Shown here piece after piece: positions 15,433-24,831 of a DNA stretch of 64,000 nt (the stretch's first letter is position 1; each line of letters opens with the position of its first letter). Source of the stretch: Paenibacillus crassostreae (GTDB taxonomy: Bacteria > Bacillota > Bacilli > Paenibacillales > Paenibacillaceae). The stretch spans positions 248,001 to 312,000 of the forward strand of contig NZ_CP017770.1 in the NCBI RefSeq assembly GCF_001857945.1. Direction: 5' to 3'. The notes below the pieces were generated by a model. The model did no database searches. It was not told the origin of the DNA and worked only from the letters and a program-made list of their open reading frames with translations. Position numbers and translations under genes: made by a program.

Positions 15433-17195
15433 ATGGTAAGAGTGTTATAGTTAAGCTTTTCACATTAACATCTTCCGTTTTTATTGTATTGTTTCTGCTG
15501 ATGTACGTGGGGCAGCTAGTATTCTTTGAAGACTTCTATAAGTACCGGGAACTAAAATCCCTTGAAAAAAATACACGAGCATTTGCTGATCAATACGAAA
15601 AGAGTACAGACGAGCTCAATAGAATTAACGCTTTGTCAGCATTTCTCAATGACAATAAAGCCCAGATTGTTGTTGTGGACAAAAGCGGGAATTATTTGTT
15701 CGATAATCCATTCAAGATTGTTATTACTTTGGAAAATGGCCAAGAAATTACAATTCCTCTATACGTGTACCCGCATTCCGGAGAACTGGAGAATACAGGG
15801 TTAAAGATCGGAGACACCATTTCCGTAACTGGTCTTTTTCAGTATGAGGGAAATAAAGAGATATTTTATTCAACACAAATTACAAAGAATGATGGCGCCC
15901 TGATTTCCAGGAGAACAGAACATTCACAAACCAGCATGCAGGTACTGACCGGAAGGATTGTCCATATCATTCTACCGCGGGCGGATCAGTGGAATATACG
16001 GGAGGGGATCCTTAACTTTGCGATTATAGGGAACTTTCCACTGGCTGATACTGAGCTGCAGATGCTTGAATCGGGAGAGGCGATTACTAAAGAATGGACT
16101 GAACCATGGAGTAACGCAGAAAATCTCATTCTTCTACACCCTATATTGGAAGAAGGGAACTTATCCAGCATAGCTATGGTCGTCTCTTCAGTAGCTGAGT
16201 TAGACACAACTTACGCCTCGCTTAGAATTTATTATCTGTACTTTGGTGCGGGCGGTATTTTACTCATACTACTGTTATCGGTGTTCTATTCAAAGGTTGT
16301 GGCGAAACCACTGCTGAAGATCAATGATATGGCTAAAAGATTAGAACGCATGGACTTTTCTGTAATTACACCTCTGCAGTGTAATGATGAATTTGGGATG
16401 TTGTCTCGTAATTTAACCAGTCTCGCCGGCAAACTGGATGTTGCCCTCTCCCAGCTGCGTGAGATGAACAGTCAATTGCTCTCTGATATTGAACAAAAAG
16501 AGCAACTTGAGCGGATACAACATGCTTTCATTTCGGATATATCTCACGAACTTAAAACACCTTTGTCCATCATTCGAAGTTATGCTGAAGGATTAAGGGA
16601 TAGGGTAGCTGAGGATAGAAAAAGGTTATACACCGATACGATTATCGATGAATGCAAGCGGATGGAAGAACTCATTCTCAATATGTTGATGTTAATGCGG
16701 TACGATTCGGAGATGAACTTGTTTCACCCTGAAGCTTGTTCATTAAAGGAACTGTTGGAACGGGTTATCAGATTGATGAAAGAACAGCTTAATGGAAGTG
16801 AGCTGGAGCTCGTATTTAAGGCAGAGCAGAACTATATCGTGTATGTAGATCCTGTGTTAGTGGAAAGGATTATGTTAAATTTAATTAGTAATGCCATTCG
16901 GCATGCGTATCCTGAAAGTACAATCACTATTAGTGTAGAGGAGTTTTCGTCCCAAACCGTACGCGTTGCTGTAAAGAATCAGGGGAATTCGATTGCGGAA
17001 GAACACATGCAGCGGATATGGGACCGTTTCTATCAAGTTGCAGAGAGCAGAAGCCGGAACATGTCAGGCTCAGGTTTGGGACTGGCAATCGTAAAACAGA
17101 TTGTAAATGATCATGGTCAATCCTGCGGCAGCTGTAATACGGATGAAGGGGTTGTTTTCTGGTTCACTCTAGAGATGTTCTTGGAAGAGGAATAA
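15429..17195 (+). CDS. Membrane sensor histidine kinase
   Basis: 588 residues. Membrane segment near 10-30, a large outer domain near 31-270, second membrane segment near 275-298, HAMP near 298-350, dimerisation domain with phosphoacceptor His in ISDISHELKTPLS near 375, ATPase domain with N box NLISNAIRHAYPES near 480 and G2 box SGSGLGLAIVK near 550. The signal is unknown; the outer domain matches no sensor fold I can name. Partner of the response regulator just upstream. Confidence 0.92.
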   Translation: MNGKSVIVKLFTLTSSVFIVLFLLMYVGQLVFFEDFYKYRELKSLEKNTRAFADQYEKSTDELNRINALSAFLNDNKAQIVVVDKSGNYLFDNPFKIVITLENGQEITIPLYVYPHSGELENTGLKIGDTISVTGLFQYEGNKEIFYSTQITKNDGALISRRTEHSQTSMQVLTGRIVHIILPRADQWNIREGILNFAIIGNFPLADTELQMLESGEAITKEWTEPWSNAENLILLHPILEEGNLSSIAMVVSSVAELDTTYASLRIYYLYFGAGGILLILLLSVFYSKVVAKPLLKINDMAKRLERMDFSVITPLQCNDEFGMLSRNLTSLAGKLDVALSQLREMNSQLLSDIEQKEQLERIQHAFISDISHELKTPLSIIRSYAEGLRDRVAEDRKRLYTDTIIDECKRMEELILNMLMLMRYDSEMNLFHPEACSLKELLERVIRLMKEQLNGSELELVFKAEQNYIVYVDPVLVERIMLNLISNAIRHAYPESTITISVEEFSSQTVRVAVKNQGNSIAEEHMQRIWDRFYQVAESRSRNMSGSGLGLAIVKQIVNDHGQSCGSCNTDEGVVFWFTLEMFLEEE

Positions 17196-17241
17196 ATGAA
17201 ACATAGGGTAACCAGATAATTTCTGGTTACCCCTGTTTCAT
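17196..17241. terminator. Bidirectional terminator between convergent genes
   Basis: ATGAAACA..GGGTAACCAG pairs with CTGGTTACCC..TGTTTCAT, a long stem serving the histidine kinase (+) and the amidase (-). Confidence 0.85.
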
Positions 17242-17272
17242 TTCAATTACCAGGTTAATAGATGTGAGTATC

Positions 17273-19429
17273 TTAAGGCGTTAAATCCACAGAGGCAATT
17301 TGAGCAGAGGTATTTCCATGAATATCTTTGGCCAGGGCAAGAACATGTAATGTATCTGCCTTAAAGGCATCAGGCCGATTATATTTAGCAGTTGACAATG
17401 TGGATGACCAATTGGCGAGATTTTGCTTCGTCTCTACTCGAGTGCCATTGACATAGACACGGAGCTCAGCAATCTTACTCTGATCGGTGACTGATCCGTT
17501 TAAGACAAGATCTTCCTCTTTGATGGCAGCATTCAATGTTATTACAGGAGTATCTTTCTCGAGCCGCTTAGCAGGAGTGATTGATGTTTTAGAATTGTAT
17601 GAAATGGTCTCATTCTGAAGCGGAGGCGTACGAGTTGCAATCGGACGGTTGTGCGATGCCTGTTCATAGGAATATGCATATGTGAGCAGATCATTGTCGG
17701 TATAAGCTGCACCTGCCAAGGTTAGATTGACAGGCATGCCCGTATCCTTCATCACCCCCATACTTACAGACACACTTGGAATTCCATATTCACGTAGAAC
17801 ATAGTTCGTATTGGAGAAATAGTTACCATTCTCCCAGGCTTCGTCATAGGAAGACTCATTCACGTCTGCATCCGACTTGCCGATATTTGAATTGGCCGGG
17901 AAGGCGATGAAATCAAGTTCTTCTTTTTTCATCCAATCTTCAAAGTCAATTTTCCGGACCTTTTCAAGCCCTTGCAGTCCCTCGCTAAATTGTGGTATTT
18001 GTTCATATGGAGTAACTCCTTGTTTAACAGTCTCGATTAATGCATTATATCTGCCCAGGTCATTGCCCTGTTTGGCATCGACTGAATCAGGAGGATTCGG
18101 GAAGACTGTGGCCGGATCGATATTAGCCCAGGATGGGAAGTTCGGATCTTCAACACTTTTGAGGAACGTTTCAACTGCATATGGATTGATTAAGCTAAAC
18201 TCTGTTCCTATCCAATTGGCCGGTAGCAGCCCCCGCTCCTCCGGTGTTATTGCTGTAACACGATCTTGCTCGCTGTTTGCTTGGAGCGGAAAATCCACTT
18301 CTACAATTTCTGCCCCCAGCGCAGTTAAGTCCGCTACTGTTGCTTCCCACAATGCCAGAATAGAAGGCCTGATCTCTATCGGCTTGGTGCCTCCATAGTC
18401 TTTGCCGATATAAATTTTCGGAACACCAATACGCTTACCTTTCAAAGCATCTGTATCCCTCAGTTCGAGATAAGTATCGGGACGAACACTGCTGACAGAA
18501 GGTAACTGAACTGCATCTTGCTCACGCCAAAGGTCACCTTTAGTGATATGGTCTTCAACCACAAGAACGTCCAGCAAGCGAAGCATATCTTCTACAGTTC
18601 TAGTATGGGGAACGACAACATCGCGGATCGGGAAAAGCGGCCAATTGCCGCGGATTGAAATCAGACCGCGTGAAGGTGTGTAAGCAATCAATCCATTGTT
18701 GGAGGCTGGTGATCTTCCGGATGATACAGTTTCTTCTCCCATTCCAAAGGCAGCAAAGTTGGCAGCCGTGGCGACAGCTGAACCATTTGATGAACCTGAG
18801 AACCATGCGGCTGCTAAATAATCTTTGTTATATGGACTTTCAGACCGGCCATAGATACCTCTTTGCATTCCCCCAGCTGCCATTGGAGGCATGTTGGTTT
18901 TACCGATCAGTACACCGCCGGATTCACGAATTTTCCCGACTGTAAAAGCATCGTCCTTTGCTGTTAAATTTTTAAAAGCGGGGGATCCTGAAGCCACAGT
19001 AAGCCCTTTAACCTTGTAACTGTCTTTAACTGTGTAAGGGATTCCTTGCAATGGACCGGTAACAATACCCTGAGATCTTAATTGATCCGCTTTTGCAGCT
19101 TCTTCTAATACATTGGGATTGAGCACGGGGATAGAATTGAGCATGATTCCGCTTGTGTCATAGGCGTACACCCTATTCAAATACATAGCAGTTAGTTCGA
19201 CACTCGAAAGTGCTCCGGATTTCATAGCGTTCTGCATCTGAGCGATTGTCGATTCTTGCAGCCGGAAGGTGACTTGAGGAGCAGGAGCCGAGGTGGTTGT
19301 GTTCAGGGAGACAGTTGCAGCTGATGCAACCGGAGCTGCGGTGAGAGTCAGAATCATGCCGGCAGCGATCCATTTTGGATACCGGTTGAATTTAGATTTC
19401 TCTTTTGATTTTGTAGGAAGTTTTCGCAA
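17273..19429 (-). CDS. Secreted amidase-signature enzyme with C-terminal Ig-like domain
   Basis: 718 residues. Signal peptide at 1-38 (KWIAAGMILTLTAAPVASA). Amidase-signature domain at about 50-590: Lys in GKTNMPPM near 175, cis-Ser in GSSNGSA near 213, and nucleophile Ser in ETVSSGRSPAS near 236, where the usual DTGGS is changed to ETVSS. A 90-residue Ig/FN3-like domain ends the protein (VITLNAAI ... VYVNGTRVE). It should hydrolyse amide bonds outside the cell; substrate unknown. Start TTG at 19429 has AAAAAGGAG upstream. Its promoter shares a box with the agmatine-deiminase-like gene, so both may answer to the two-component system. Confidence 0.88.
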   Translation of the reverse strand: MRKLPTKSKEKSKFNRYPKWIAAGMILTLTAAPVASAATVSLNTTTSAPAPQVTFRLQESTIAQMQNAMKSGALSSVELTAMYLNRVYAYDTSGIMLNSIPVLNPNVLEEAAKADQLRSQGIVTGPLQGIPYTVKDSYKVKGLTVASGSPAFKNLTAKDDAFTVGKIRESGGVLIGKTNMPPMAAGGMQRGIYGRSESPYNKDYLAAAWFSGSSNGSAVATAANFAAFGMGEETVSSGRSPASNNGLIAYTPSRGLISIRGNWPLFPIRDVVVPHTRTVEDMLRLLDVLVVEDHITKGDLWREQDAVQLPSVSSVRPDTYLELRDTDALKGKRIGVPKIYIGKDYGGTKPIEIRPSILALWEATVADLTALGAEIVEVDFPLQANSEQDRVTAITPEERGLLPANWIGTEFSLINPYAVETFLKSVEDPNFPSWANIDPATVFPNPPDSVDAKQGNDLGRYNALIETVKQGVTPYEQIPQFSEGLQGLEKVRKIDFEDWMKKEELDFIAFPANSNIGKSDADVNESSYDEAWENGNYFSNTNYVLREYGIPSVSVSMGVMKDTGMPVNLTLAGAAYTDNDLLTYAYSYEQASHNRPIATRTPPLQNETISYNSKTSITPAKRLEKDTPVITLNAAIKEEDLVLNGSVTDQSKIAELRVYVNGTRVETKQNLANWSSTLSTAKYNRPDAFKADTLHVLALAKDIHGNTSAQIASVDLTP

Positions 19430-19461
19430 TGCTTGTCACTCCTTTTTAATGGTATTCATTC

Positions 19462-19494
19462 ATTGTAAAAGGAGGTTTTGGAATTTTTGTGTCA
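19462..19494 (-). promoter_or_regulatory. Promoter of the amidase gene with TGACACAAAAA box
   Basis: Minus strand: TGACAC (19489-19494) with five A, 21-base spacing, -10 TACAAT (19462-19467). Same arrangement as at 14591-14623. A small palindrome ATTAC-T-GTAAT lies just upstream near 19505-19516. Confidence 0.55.
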
Positions 19495-19519
19495 CATTTC
19501 TTAACATTACAGTAATAGT

Positions 19520-19713
19520 GTATCAAACGAATGCACTGTTTCAGACTTGAGTTTATGTTGTTATCACTAAAAGCTGGATCTCGTAACTCGCTTCATCAAG
19601 CGGTCAGACATACGTTCCTTCAGGTACTTTTTTTGAGTTTAATTTTTGATCCGGCTGCTCAAGAATAATGAAAATTTCGGAGACCGCGGAAGAGGGAGCT
19701 AAGCAAGGAATAG
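19520..19713. other. Junction before the CBASS remnant
   Basis: No gene visible. The open frame of the CD-NTase remnant begins only after a TAG at 19711-19713, so the 5' part of that gene has been lost at or before this point. Confidence 0.4.
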
Positions 19714-20202
19714 TCCCCAAAGGAAAAGACTATAGAAAATTTATTCAATGTAGTTAAGGCTTTAAAGTGGTGGAGAAGATTGAATGATGTGCCGAAATAT
19801 CCAAAGGGTTATCCTTTTGAACATTTGATAGGCTTATGTTGCCCTGATGATATCAGTAGTGTCGGACAAGGAGTAACTGAAGTTTTAGAGGCTATTGTTA
19901 ACGATCACCCAACAAAGCCTTTTATGGAAGACCATGGTGTACCCGAGCATGACGTTGTGGGAAGGGTTACTCCTGAAGAATACGATGAGTTCTATAAGCT
20001 TATCCAAGAAGTAGCTGTAATTGCTGGAAAGGCTACAGATGCGACCACAGTAAAAGAAAGTGCAGAAGAATGGAATAAACTCTTTGGTTCTAAATTCCCT
20101 ACATCAGAGGCAACAACCGACAAGAATAACAGGGCAAGTGTTGGATTTTCAAAAAGAGAAAATCCGACAACTCCTAATATTGTAGGTGGACGTTTCGGAT
20201 GA
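19714..20202 (+). pseudogene. CBASS nucleotidyltransferase (CD-NTase), 5'-truncated
   Basis: The frame from 19714 reads LFNVVKALKWWRRLND, then VPKYPKGYPFEHLIG, KPFMEDHGVPEHDVVGRVT and EEWNKLFGSKFP. This is the C-terminal helical half of CBASS cGAS/DncV-like nucleotidyltransferases. The catalytic half with GSxxxxT and DxD is absent and no start with a ribosome site fits, so it cannot make a cyclic nucleotide. It overlaps the next gene by 4 bases (ATGA), as in intact CBASS operons. Confidence 0.75.
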
Positions 20203-21108
20203 TTAAATCAGTCCCTGAACGTATAATTACTGGATGTATTCAACTTGAAATTATAGATGGGTGCCAGCAGCTAGAAGAGGTGTATTGGTTTGAAAGGTTT
20301 CAGAGTTGGGTTCTTCATTTTAGCTTAAAGGTATCTGGGCTAGATATAAACTCATCGATACCCCAAACGACGCAGTGGTATATGCTTATAGATCCCCTTT
20401 ATCCAAGGGGATCTATAAGCATATTTCCCGATAAAATTAATAGTATAACCCTTATCTATAAACATATGAATGAAAACATTGAAAAGGATCACCTTCATTG
20501 GAGGTTAGGGAAGATTTGCACTGATTGGGATACCGGTCAACTGGAATTACTGTCTGACAATGACGAGCTCATGGATGTAGAACAGCGCATTAATTGGCAT
20601 GTGCAGCGACTGAAACAATGGCTGCTTGCTGCTTCAAATGATTCTTTAGCCATACCAGGAGACTATTTCGAATTACCTCATACTCATTTCGAACCGAAGT
20701 TTTCAGTGGTTTTTGCAGAAGAACGAATAATAATGATTATAGGGAAACAAGATGGTATATATGAGTCATTTAGTTTGGGAACTAGCGACATATCATTTTG
20801 AACATTGGTTAAACATTGCGAATATTTACGCTAAGAAAAAGATTAGGCCTAAGCCCAACTTTGATTTTGAATACGATTACAATTCAATAGTGATTTTTCC
20901 AAAGAGAAGTAACAAGCTTGAAAAGCACTCTTTTAATGCATTAACTTGGGGAGAATTAGAATGCCCTTATATACTTAACAAAAAAAGAGATCTTGAGGAA
21001 ATTTCACATCTGCCAATGAGATTAGCAATTACGAATGGTAATGAAGAAGATAAAAAGGCAGCGGAAAAATATCTTAGAAACTTACGCGTATTATCTGCAA
21101 TTCGTTAA
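20199..21108 (+). pseudogene. E2-like protein of type II CBASS, frameshifted
   Basis: Two overlapping frames (20199-20801 and 20752-21108) make one protein: the first reads YPRGSISIFP, HWRLGKICTDW, INWHVQRLKQWLLAA and GDYFELP, typical of the prokaryotic E2 (ubiquitin-conjugating-like) domain of CBASS. The shift to the second frame is near 20760-20800. The usual E2 cysteine loop is not obvious, and no ThiF/E1 part or effector follows. The locus is a broken CBASS module. Confidence 0.6.
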
Positions 21109-21156
21109 AGTGTAATCACCAATAAAATTGGGAGATCTTAAAAACACATACACGTA

Positions 21157-21185
21157 AAAAGTCGCCAAGTTGGTGGCTTTTTTGT
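21157..21185 (+). terminator. Terminator after the CBASS remnant
   Basis: GCCA..TGGTGGC stem followed by TTTTTTG. Confidence 0.6.
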
Positions 21186-21443
21186 GTTGACGATATAAAG
21201 CTTCAATAAAAAAATAATCTATTTATTTGGTAAAAATCAACTTTTTATTGTACTCTGTGAGAAGAGTACATTGTAGGGAGATTAATGACATTAATGTGGG
21301 CACATTATTGTCATTGGACATTTTTTAACGGGGTACGATAGAACTACATGCGTATATGCTCATATATACATGTGTACAAAATACGGGTTTTGTGAACATG
21401 ATTTCCGGATTTAAAAAGAAACCTCAATTATTACAAGGTTTCT
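21186..21443. other. AT-rich intergenic region
   Basis: No gene seen. CTCTGTGAGAAGAGTACA near 21255 and short repeats only. Confidence 0.3.
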
Positions 21444-22061
21444 TCAATCTTTCATATTTTCTTGTACCCAGTTGTATTCCAATTCAAGTCGTTGCAATAA
21501 CTCTGGATTATCTGCTTCAGCACGTTTTCTCATATAGTCCAAATCTAGACTTTCGAATTGACTCGACATTAAATACCTTGCCCATTCAAGACTACGTGCG
21601 TCGGACCAGAATTCTGCTGCGTTCAGACGATCCATAATTAGATCTTCAACACCAATGACATAACAATAACCATCTGGTGTATTCAATTTCACAATACGAT
21701 CTTTCGAACCTGCCAGATCATTCGATGGGATCTCGATCGGAATATCCATCTCAGTTACGTAATGAAATCGTCCTTCACGTACAAATCCTAGACGATCAAA
21801 TAAATCACGAGCAAGATCATCACGAATCATAACCAAGTCTATATCAGCTGTCTTATAACTTCCAGATGTATACAATTCTACGGCATGTCCACCAACTATT
21901 ATTGCCGGATCCGCACCTAAATCATCTAAAATAGGAGTAATTAACCCCATGACATAAAACTCTTTTAAATCACTTTTCGATGGATCAGAAGCTATTTCAG
22001 AAATTCTAGTCTTAACCGTAGCGATTCGCTCTCTCATGTCTTCCTTATCTAAGCGTTCCAC
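21444..22061 (-). CDS. Nucleotidyltransferase of AbiEii/DUF6036 type, candidate toxin
   Basis: 205 residues. Nucleotidyltransferase signature IIVGGHAVELYTSGSYKTAD near 57-76 followed by IDLVM gives GG..A and DxD. Such proteins modify tRNA or other targets with nucleotides in AbiE-like toxin-antitoxin pairs, or act as small-molecule transferases. The gene starts 18 bases after a small gene on the same strand, the normal layout for an antitoxin-toxin pair. Confidence 0.7.
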   Translation of the reverse strand: MERLDKEDMRERIATVKTRISEIASDPSKSDLKEFYVMGLITPILDDLGADPAIIVGGHAVELYTSGSYKTADIDLVMIRDDLARDLFDRLGFVREGRFHYVTEMDIPIEIPSNDLAGSKDRIVKLNTPDGYCYVIGVEDLIMDRLNAAEFWSDARSLEWARYLMSSQFESLDLDYMRKRAEADNPELLQRLELEYNWVQENMKD

Positions 22062-22079
22062 CGATCATCACCTAAATTC

Positions 22080-22292
22080 TTAGCGTAGTGTCCACTCACG
22101 TTCTTTAACAATCTCGATTCTTCCAGAATCTATTGTCTTCTTGAATTTGTTCCGAGCGCTTTGCATTAGAATAACCATCTCATCTTCAGGACGTATTTTG
22201 CGAGATGCAGTAGTCTTAATGACTTTCAACCGATCACGATTATTGTTTGGACGCACGACATCCAATAAGTTCATTTCACGCATACGATACAC
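22080..22292 (-). CDS. Small basic protein, candidate antitoxin
   Basis: 70 residues, many Arg/Lys, no membrane segment and no clear fold. It precedes the nucleotidyltransferase gene with an 18-base gap, and GGGAG lies upstream of the start. Read as the antitoxin partner by position only. Confidence 0.5.
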   Translation of the reverse strand: MYRMREMNLLDVVRPNNNRDRLKVIKTTASRKIRPEDEMVILMQSARNKFKKTIDSGRIEIVKEREWTLR

Positions 22293-22373
22293 TCCCTTTT
22301 ACCTTGAGATTTATCAACTATTGCTACATCTCTACCCTAATTCATTATACGCCGAAAATCAATACAAAGTACG

Positions 22374-23393
22374 TTATCCACCCAAATAGGACATTTCAGG
22401 TTTGTTGACATGGATTATGGTGTTAGATAACCTTTCCTCTGAGTAGTGATCATCTCGCTTACTCCACACCTTGCTAATCAGATCCATCAATTGCTCATCA
22501 CTAAACCCCTCTCTCAGAGGTGTCCGAAGATCGGTACCTTGAGATGCGAACAAACAAGTGAATAGGCGTCCTTCTGCAGATAAACGAGCTCGCGTACAAC
22601 TCGAGCAGAAAGCTTGAGTTACTGAGGAAATTAATCCAATCTCTGTATCAGTTCCTACATAACGGTAACGGCTGGCTACTTCTCCATAATAATTAGGTTC
22701 TATCGGTTCCAATGGCATAACTGCATGGATTTGATCAACTATGAATTGATTAGGTACGACTTGATCGAGTTTCCAACCGTTACTATTTCCTACATCCATA
22801 TATTCGATAAATCGCAACGTGTGACCTTTTTCTTTGAAGTAGTGAGCCATGGGGATAATATCGCTATCATTGGTTCCTTTTTTGACAACCATATTGATCT
22901 TAACGGACATACCCGCCTTGGATGCAGCTTCTATTCCTTCAAGAATAGGTTTCACTTGGTATCCAACACCATTCATCGTCGCAAACCTATCATTATCTAA
23001 ACTATCTAGACTTACCGTGACTCTGTGTAGTCCTGACTTATGAAGGTTCCCCGCTAGCTTAGATAGCAAGGATCCATTCGTTGTTAAGGCGATATCTTTG
23101 ACTCTATCTATCTCATTAATCATAGATACAAGCTTCGGAATATCTCTTCTAAGTAGAGGTTCTCCTCCGGTAATACGAATTTTCTCCACGCCCAGTTGCG
23201 TAAAGATGCTAGTCAATCGAGTCAGTTCTTCAAACGTCAACAATTTCTCATGACCTAAAAATGCATATCCTGCCCCAAATATCTCAGCTGGCATACAGTA
23301 ACTACAACGAAAATTACAACGATCCGTTACCGATATTCTTAGATCACGAAGTGGCCTTTGGAGCTGATCCTTAACTGTAGTATTCTGGGTCAT
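22374..23393 (-). CDS. moaA: GTP 3',8-cyclase MoaA, molybdenum cofactor synthesis
   Basis: 339 residues, normal length. Radical-SAM cluster CNFRCSYC near 27-34, GGEPLLR near 80 for SAM binding, and the second [4Fe-4S] site [18 protein letters not shown] near 265-282. It ends in LGG, the conserved GG tail needed for activity. MoaA with MoaC turns GTP into cyclic pyranopterin, the first cofactor step. Placed 63 bases after narI on the same strand, so it is probably co-transcribed with the nitrate reductase that needs the cofactor. Confidence 0.95.
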   Translation of the reverse strand: MTQNTTVKDQLQRPLRDLRISVTDRCNFRCSYCMPAEIFGAGYAFLGHEKLLTFEELTRLTSIFTQLGVEKIRITGGEPLLRRDIPKLVSMINEIDRVKDIALTTNGSLLSKLAGNLHKSGLHRVTVSLDSLDNDRFATMNGVGYQVKPILEGIEAASKAGMSVKINMVVKKGTNDSDIIPMAHYFKEKGHTLRFIEYMDVGNSNGWKLDQVVPNQFIVDQIHAVMPLEPIEPNYYGEVASRYRYVGTDTEIGLISSVTQAFCSSCTRARLSAEGRLFTCLFASQGTDLRTPLREGFSDEQLMDLISKVWSKRDDHYSEERLSNTIIHVNKPEMSYLGG

Positions 23394-23456
23394 TCAATAT
23401 GGCCTCCTCTCCAGGTGCCTATTCTTCTTTTCTCTGTTGTGAGTATTATATCATGT

Positions 23457-24149
23457 TTAGGTTCTTTTTTTATAACGAGATCTTGATCGGTATTGCAATG
23501 GTGCACGTGCCGGGTAACGCGCAGGAAAGGAAAACATATGCACCAACATTGTAAAGGGAATTGAGGCGAATAATAGAAAAGCAACGATAATGTGTATTTG
23601 GAAAAGGAGCGGAACATCACTCATCAATTGGTATTCTGGTTGAAAGATGAACAAACTCCTAAACCATGGGCCTATTGTAGTTCGATATTCGTAGGAGGTA
23701 ACGGTAGTATTATAAATAAGAGTCATATACGTTCCCATCCCAGCAATGATTAGAAGCATGATTACTGCGAAGTAATCGCCAAAGTTGGCATGCATGCGTA
23801 CACGGTTATTCGTTATTCTCCGAATGAGTAGGAAAATAAGTCCTGCAACAACCATTAAGCCAGCTATTCCGCCACCTATTATAGCGAATAGATGATATAA
23901 CTCATCTGATACACCAAGGGCCTCGTACACGCCACGGGGGATTAACACACCCATAACATGACCGCCAAAGGCAAATATAATTCCCCAATGGAACATCCTA
24001 GAACCGATTCGAAGCCACTTTTTCTCAAAAATCTCTGTGGATGGTGCTGTCCATGTCATCTGGCGAAAGGCGAATTGGTACAGTAGCCCTACGATCATAA
24101 TGGCTAAAGTGATATATGGAAAGATGACCCACCAAAAGATATCAGCCAT
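23457..24149 (-). CDS. narI: Respiratory nitrate reductase gamma subunit NarI
   Basis: 230 residues with five membrane segments and conserved His residues (near HWGIIFAFGGH and FQIHIIVAF) that bind the two b-type haems. It takes electrons from menaquinol and passes them to NarH. The C-terminus is short and basic. 13 bases after narJ. Confidence 0.95.
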   Translation of the reverse strand: MADIFWWVIFPYITLAIMIVGLLYQFAFRQMTWTAPSTEIFEKKWLRIGSRMFHWGIIFAFGGHVMGVLIPRGVYEALGVSDELYHLFAIIGGGIAGLMVVAGLIFLLIRRITNNRVRMHANFGDYFAVIMLLIIAGMGTYMTLIYNTTVTSYEYRTTIGPWFRSLFIFQPEYQLMSDVPLLFQIHIIVAFLLFASIPFTMLVHMFSFPARYPARAPLQYRSRSRYKKRT

Positions 24150-24162
24150 GATAAATCTCCTT

Positions 24163-24828
24163 TCATTGACACATTTTCATGTTAGACATAGGGTTATTAG
24201 GGTTATCTGTTTTGGCCATACCATCCATACCATACAAGATAGGATATGGCATATCTTCCATATCCGTATGTTCCCTCGATTGCTCCAACTTCTGTATGTC
24301 TTCGGCTGTAGGTTCACCTAATACATCACTAACAATTAACTTGTAAGTAGATTTATAAGGATGATCCTGAGGTAGATTCTTTGCAATCCGATGGGTTGCG
24401 ACTGAGAGGCGAAGCTGAATCGCCTTTAAATGAACATTATCAGGAGCAACAGCAATTAATTCATAAAGAGCTGGCATATAATCAGCCAACTCCCCATCAG
24501 CTAGTTCGAATCCAGCATCAGCGATGATGTGTTGTAGGAGAATGAGGGCAGCTCCTCGATCTCTACTGTCTCCAAGTTCATGTGCGGTTAAGTAAAGTCC
24601 CGTACTTTCCGTCCAATCAAATGTCGTTACATATGCTTCTCTAAGCACTTGGAGAGATAGTTTATATAGAGGTTCTAATGCTTCAAGCAACCGATCTTTG
24701 ACATCTTCTTGCTGAATTTCATCTTGGATCGTTTGAAGTAAATCGTCTTTTTCATCAAAGAAGGCATCGTCTGGGTATCCGACAACACGCGATACAATGG
24801 CTAAGATCAAGCGTTGTTCTTCATTCAA
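24163..24828 (-). CDS. narJ: Nitrate reductase assembly chaperone NarJ
   Basis: 221 residues, all-helical TorD/NarJ family. LTAHELGDSRDRGAAL near 81-96 is the typical conserved segment. It holds apo-NarG until the molybdenum cofactor is inserted and is not part of the final enzyme. Starts 3 bases after narH ends. Confidence 0.92.
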   Translation of the reverse strand: MNEEQRLILAIVSRVVGYPDDAFFDEKDDLLQTIQDEIQQEDVKDRLLEALEPLYKLSLQVLREAYVTTFDWTESTGLYLTAHELGDSRDRGAALILLQHIIADAGFELADGELADYMPALYELIAVAPDNVHLKAIQLRLSVATHRIAKNLPQDHPYKSTYKLIVSDVLGEPTAEDIQKLEQSREHTDMEDMPYPILYGMDGMAKTDNPNNPMSNMKMCQ

Positions 24829-24831
24829 AGC

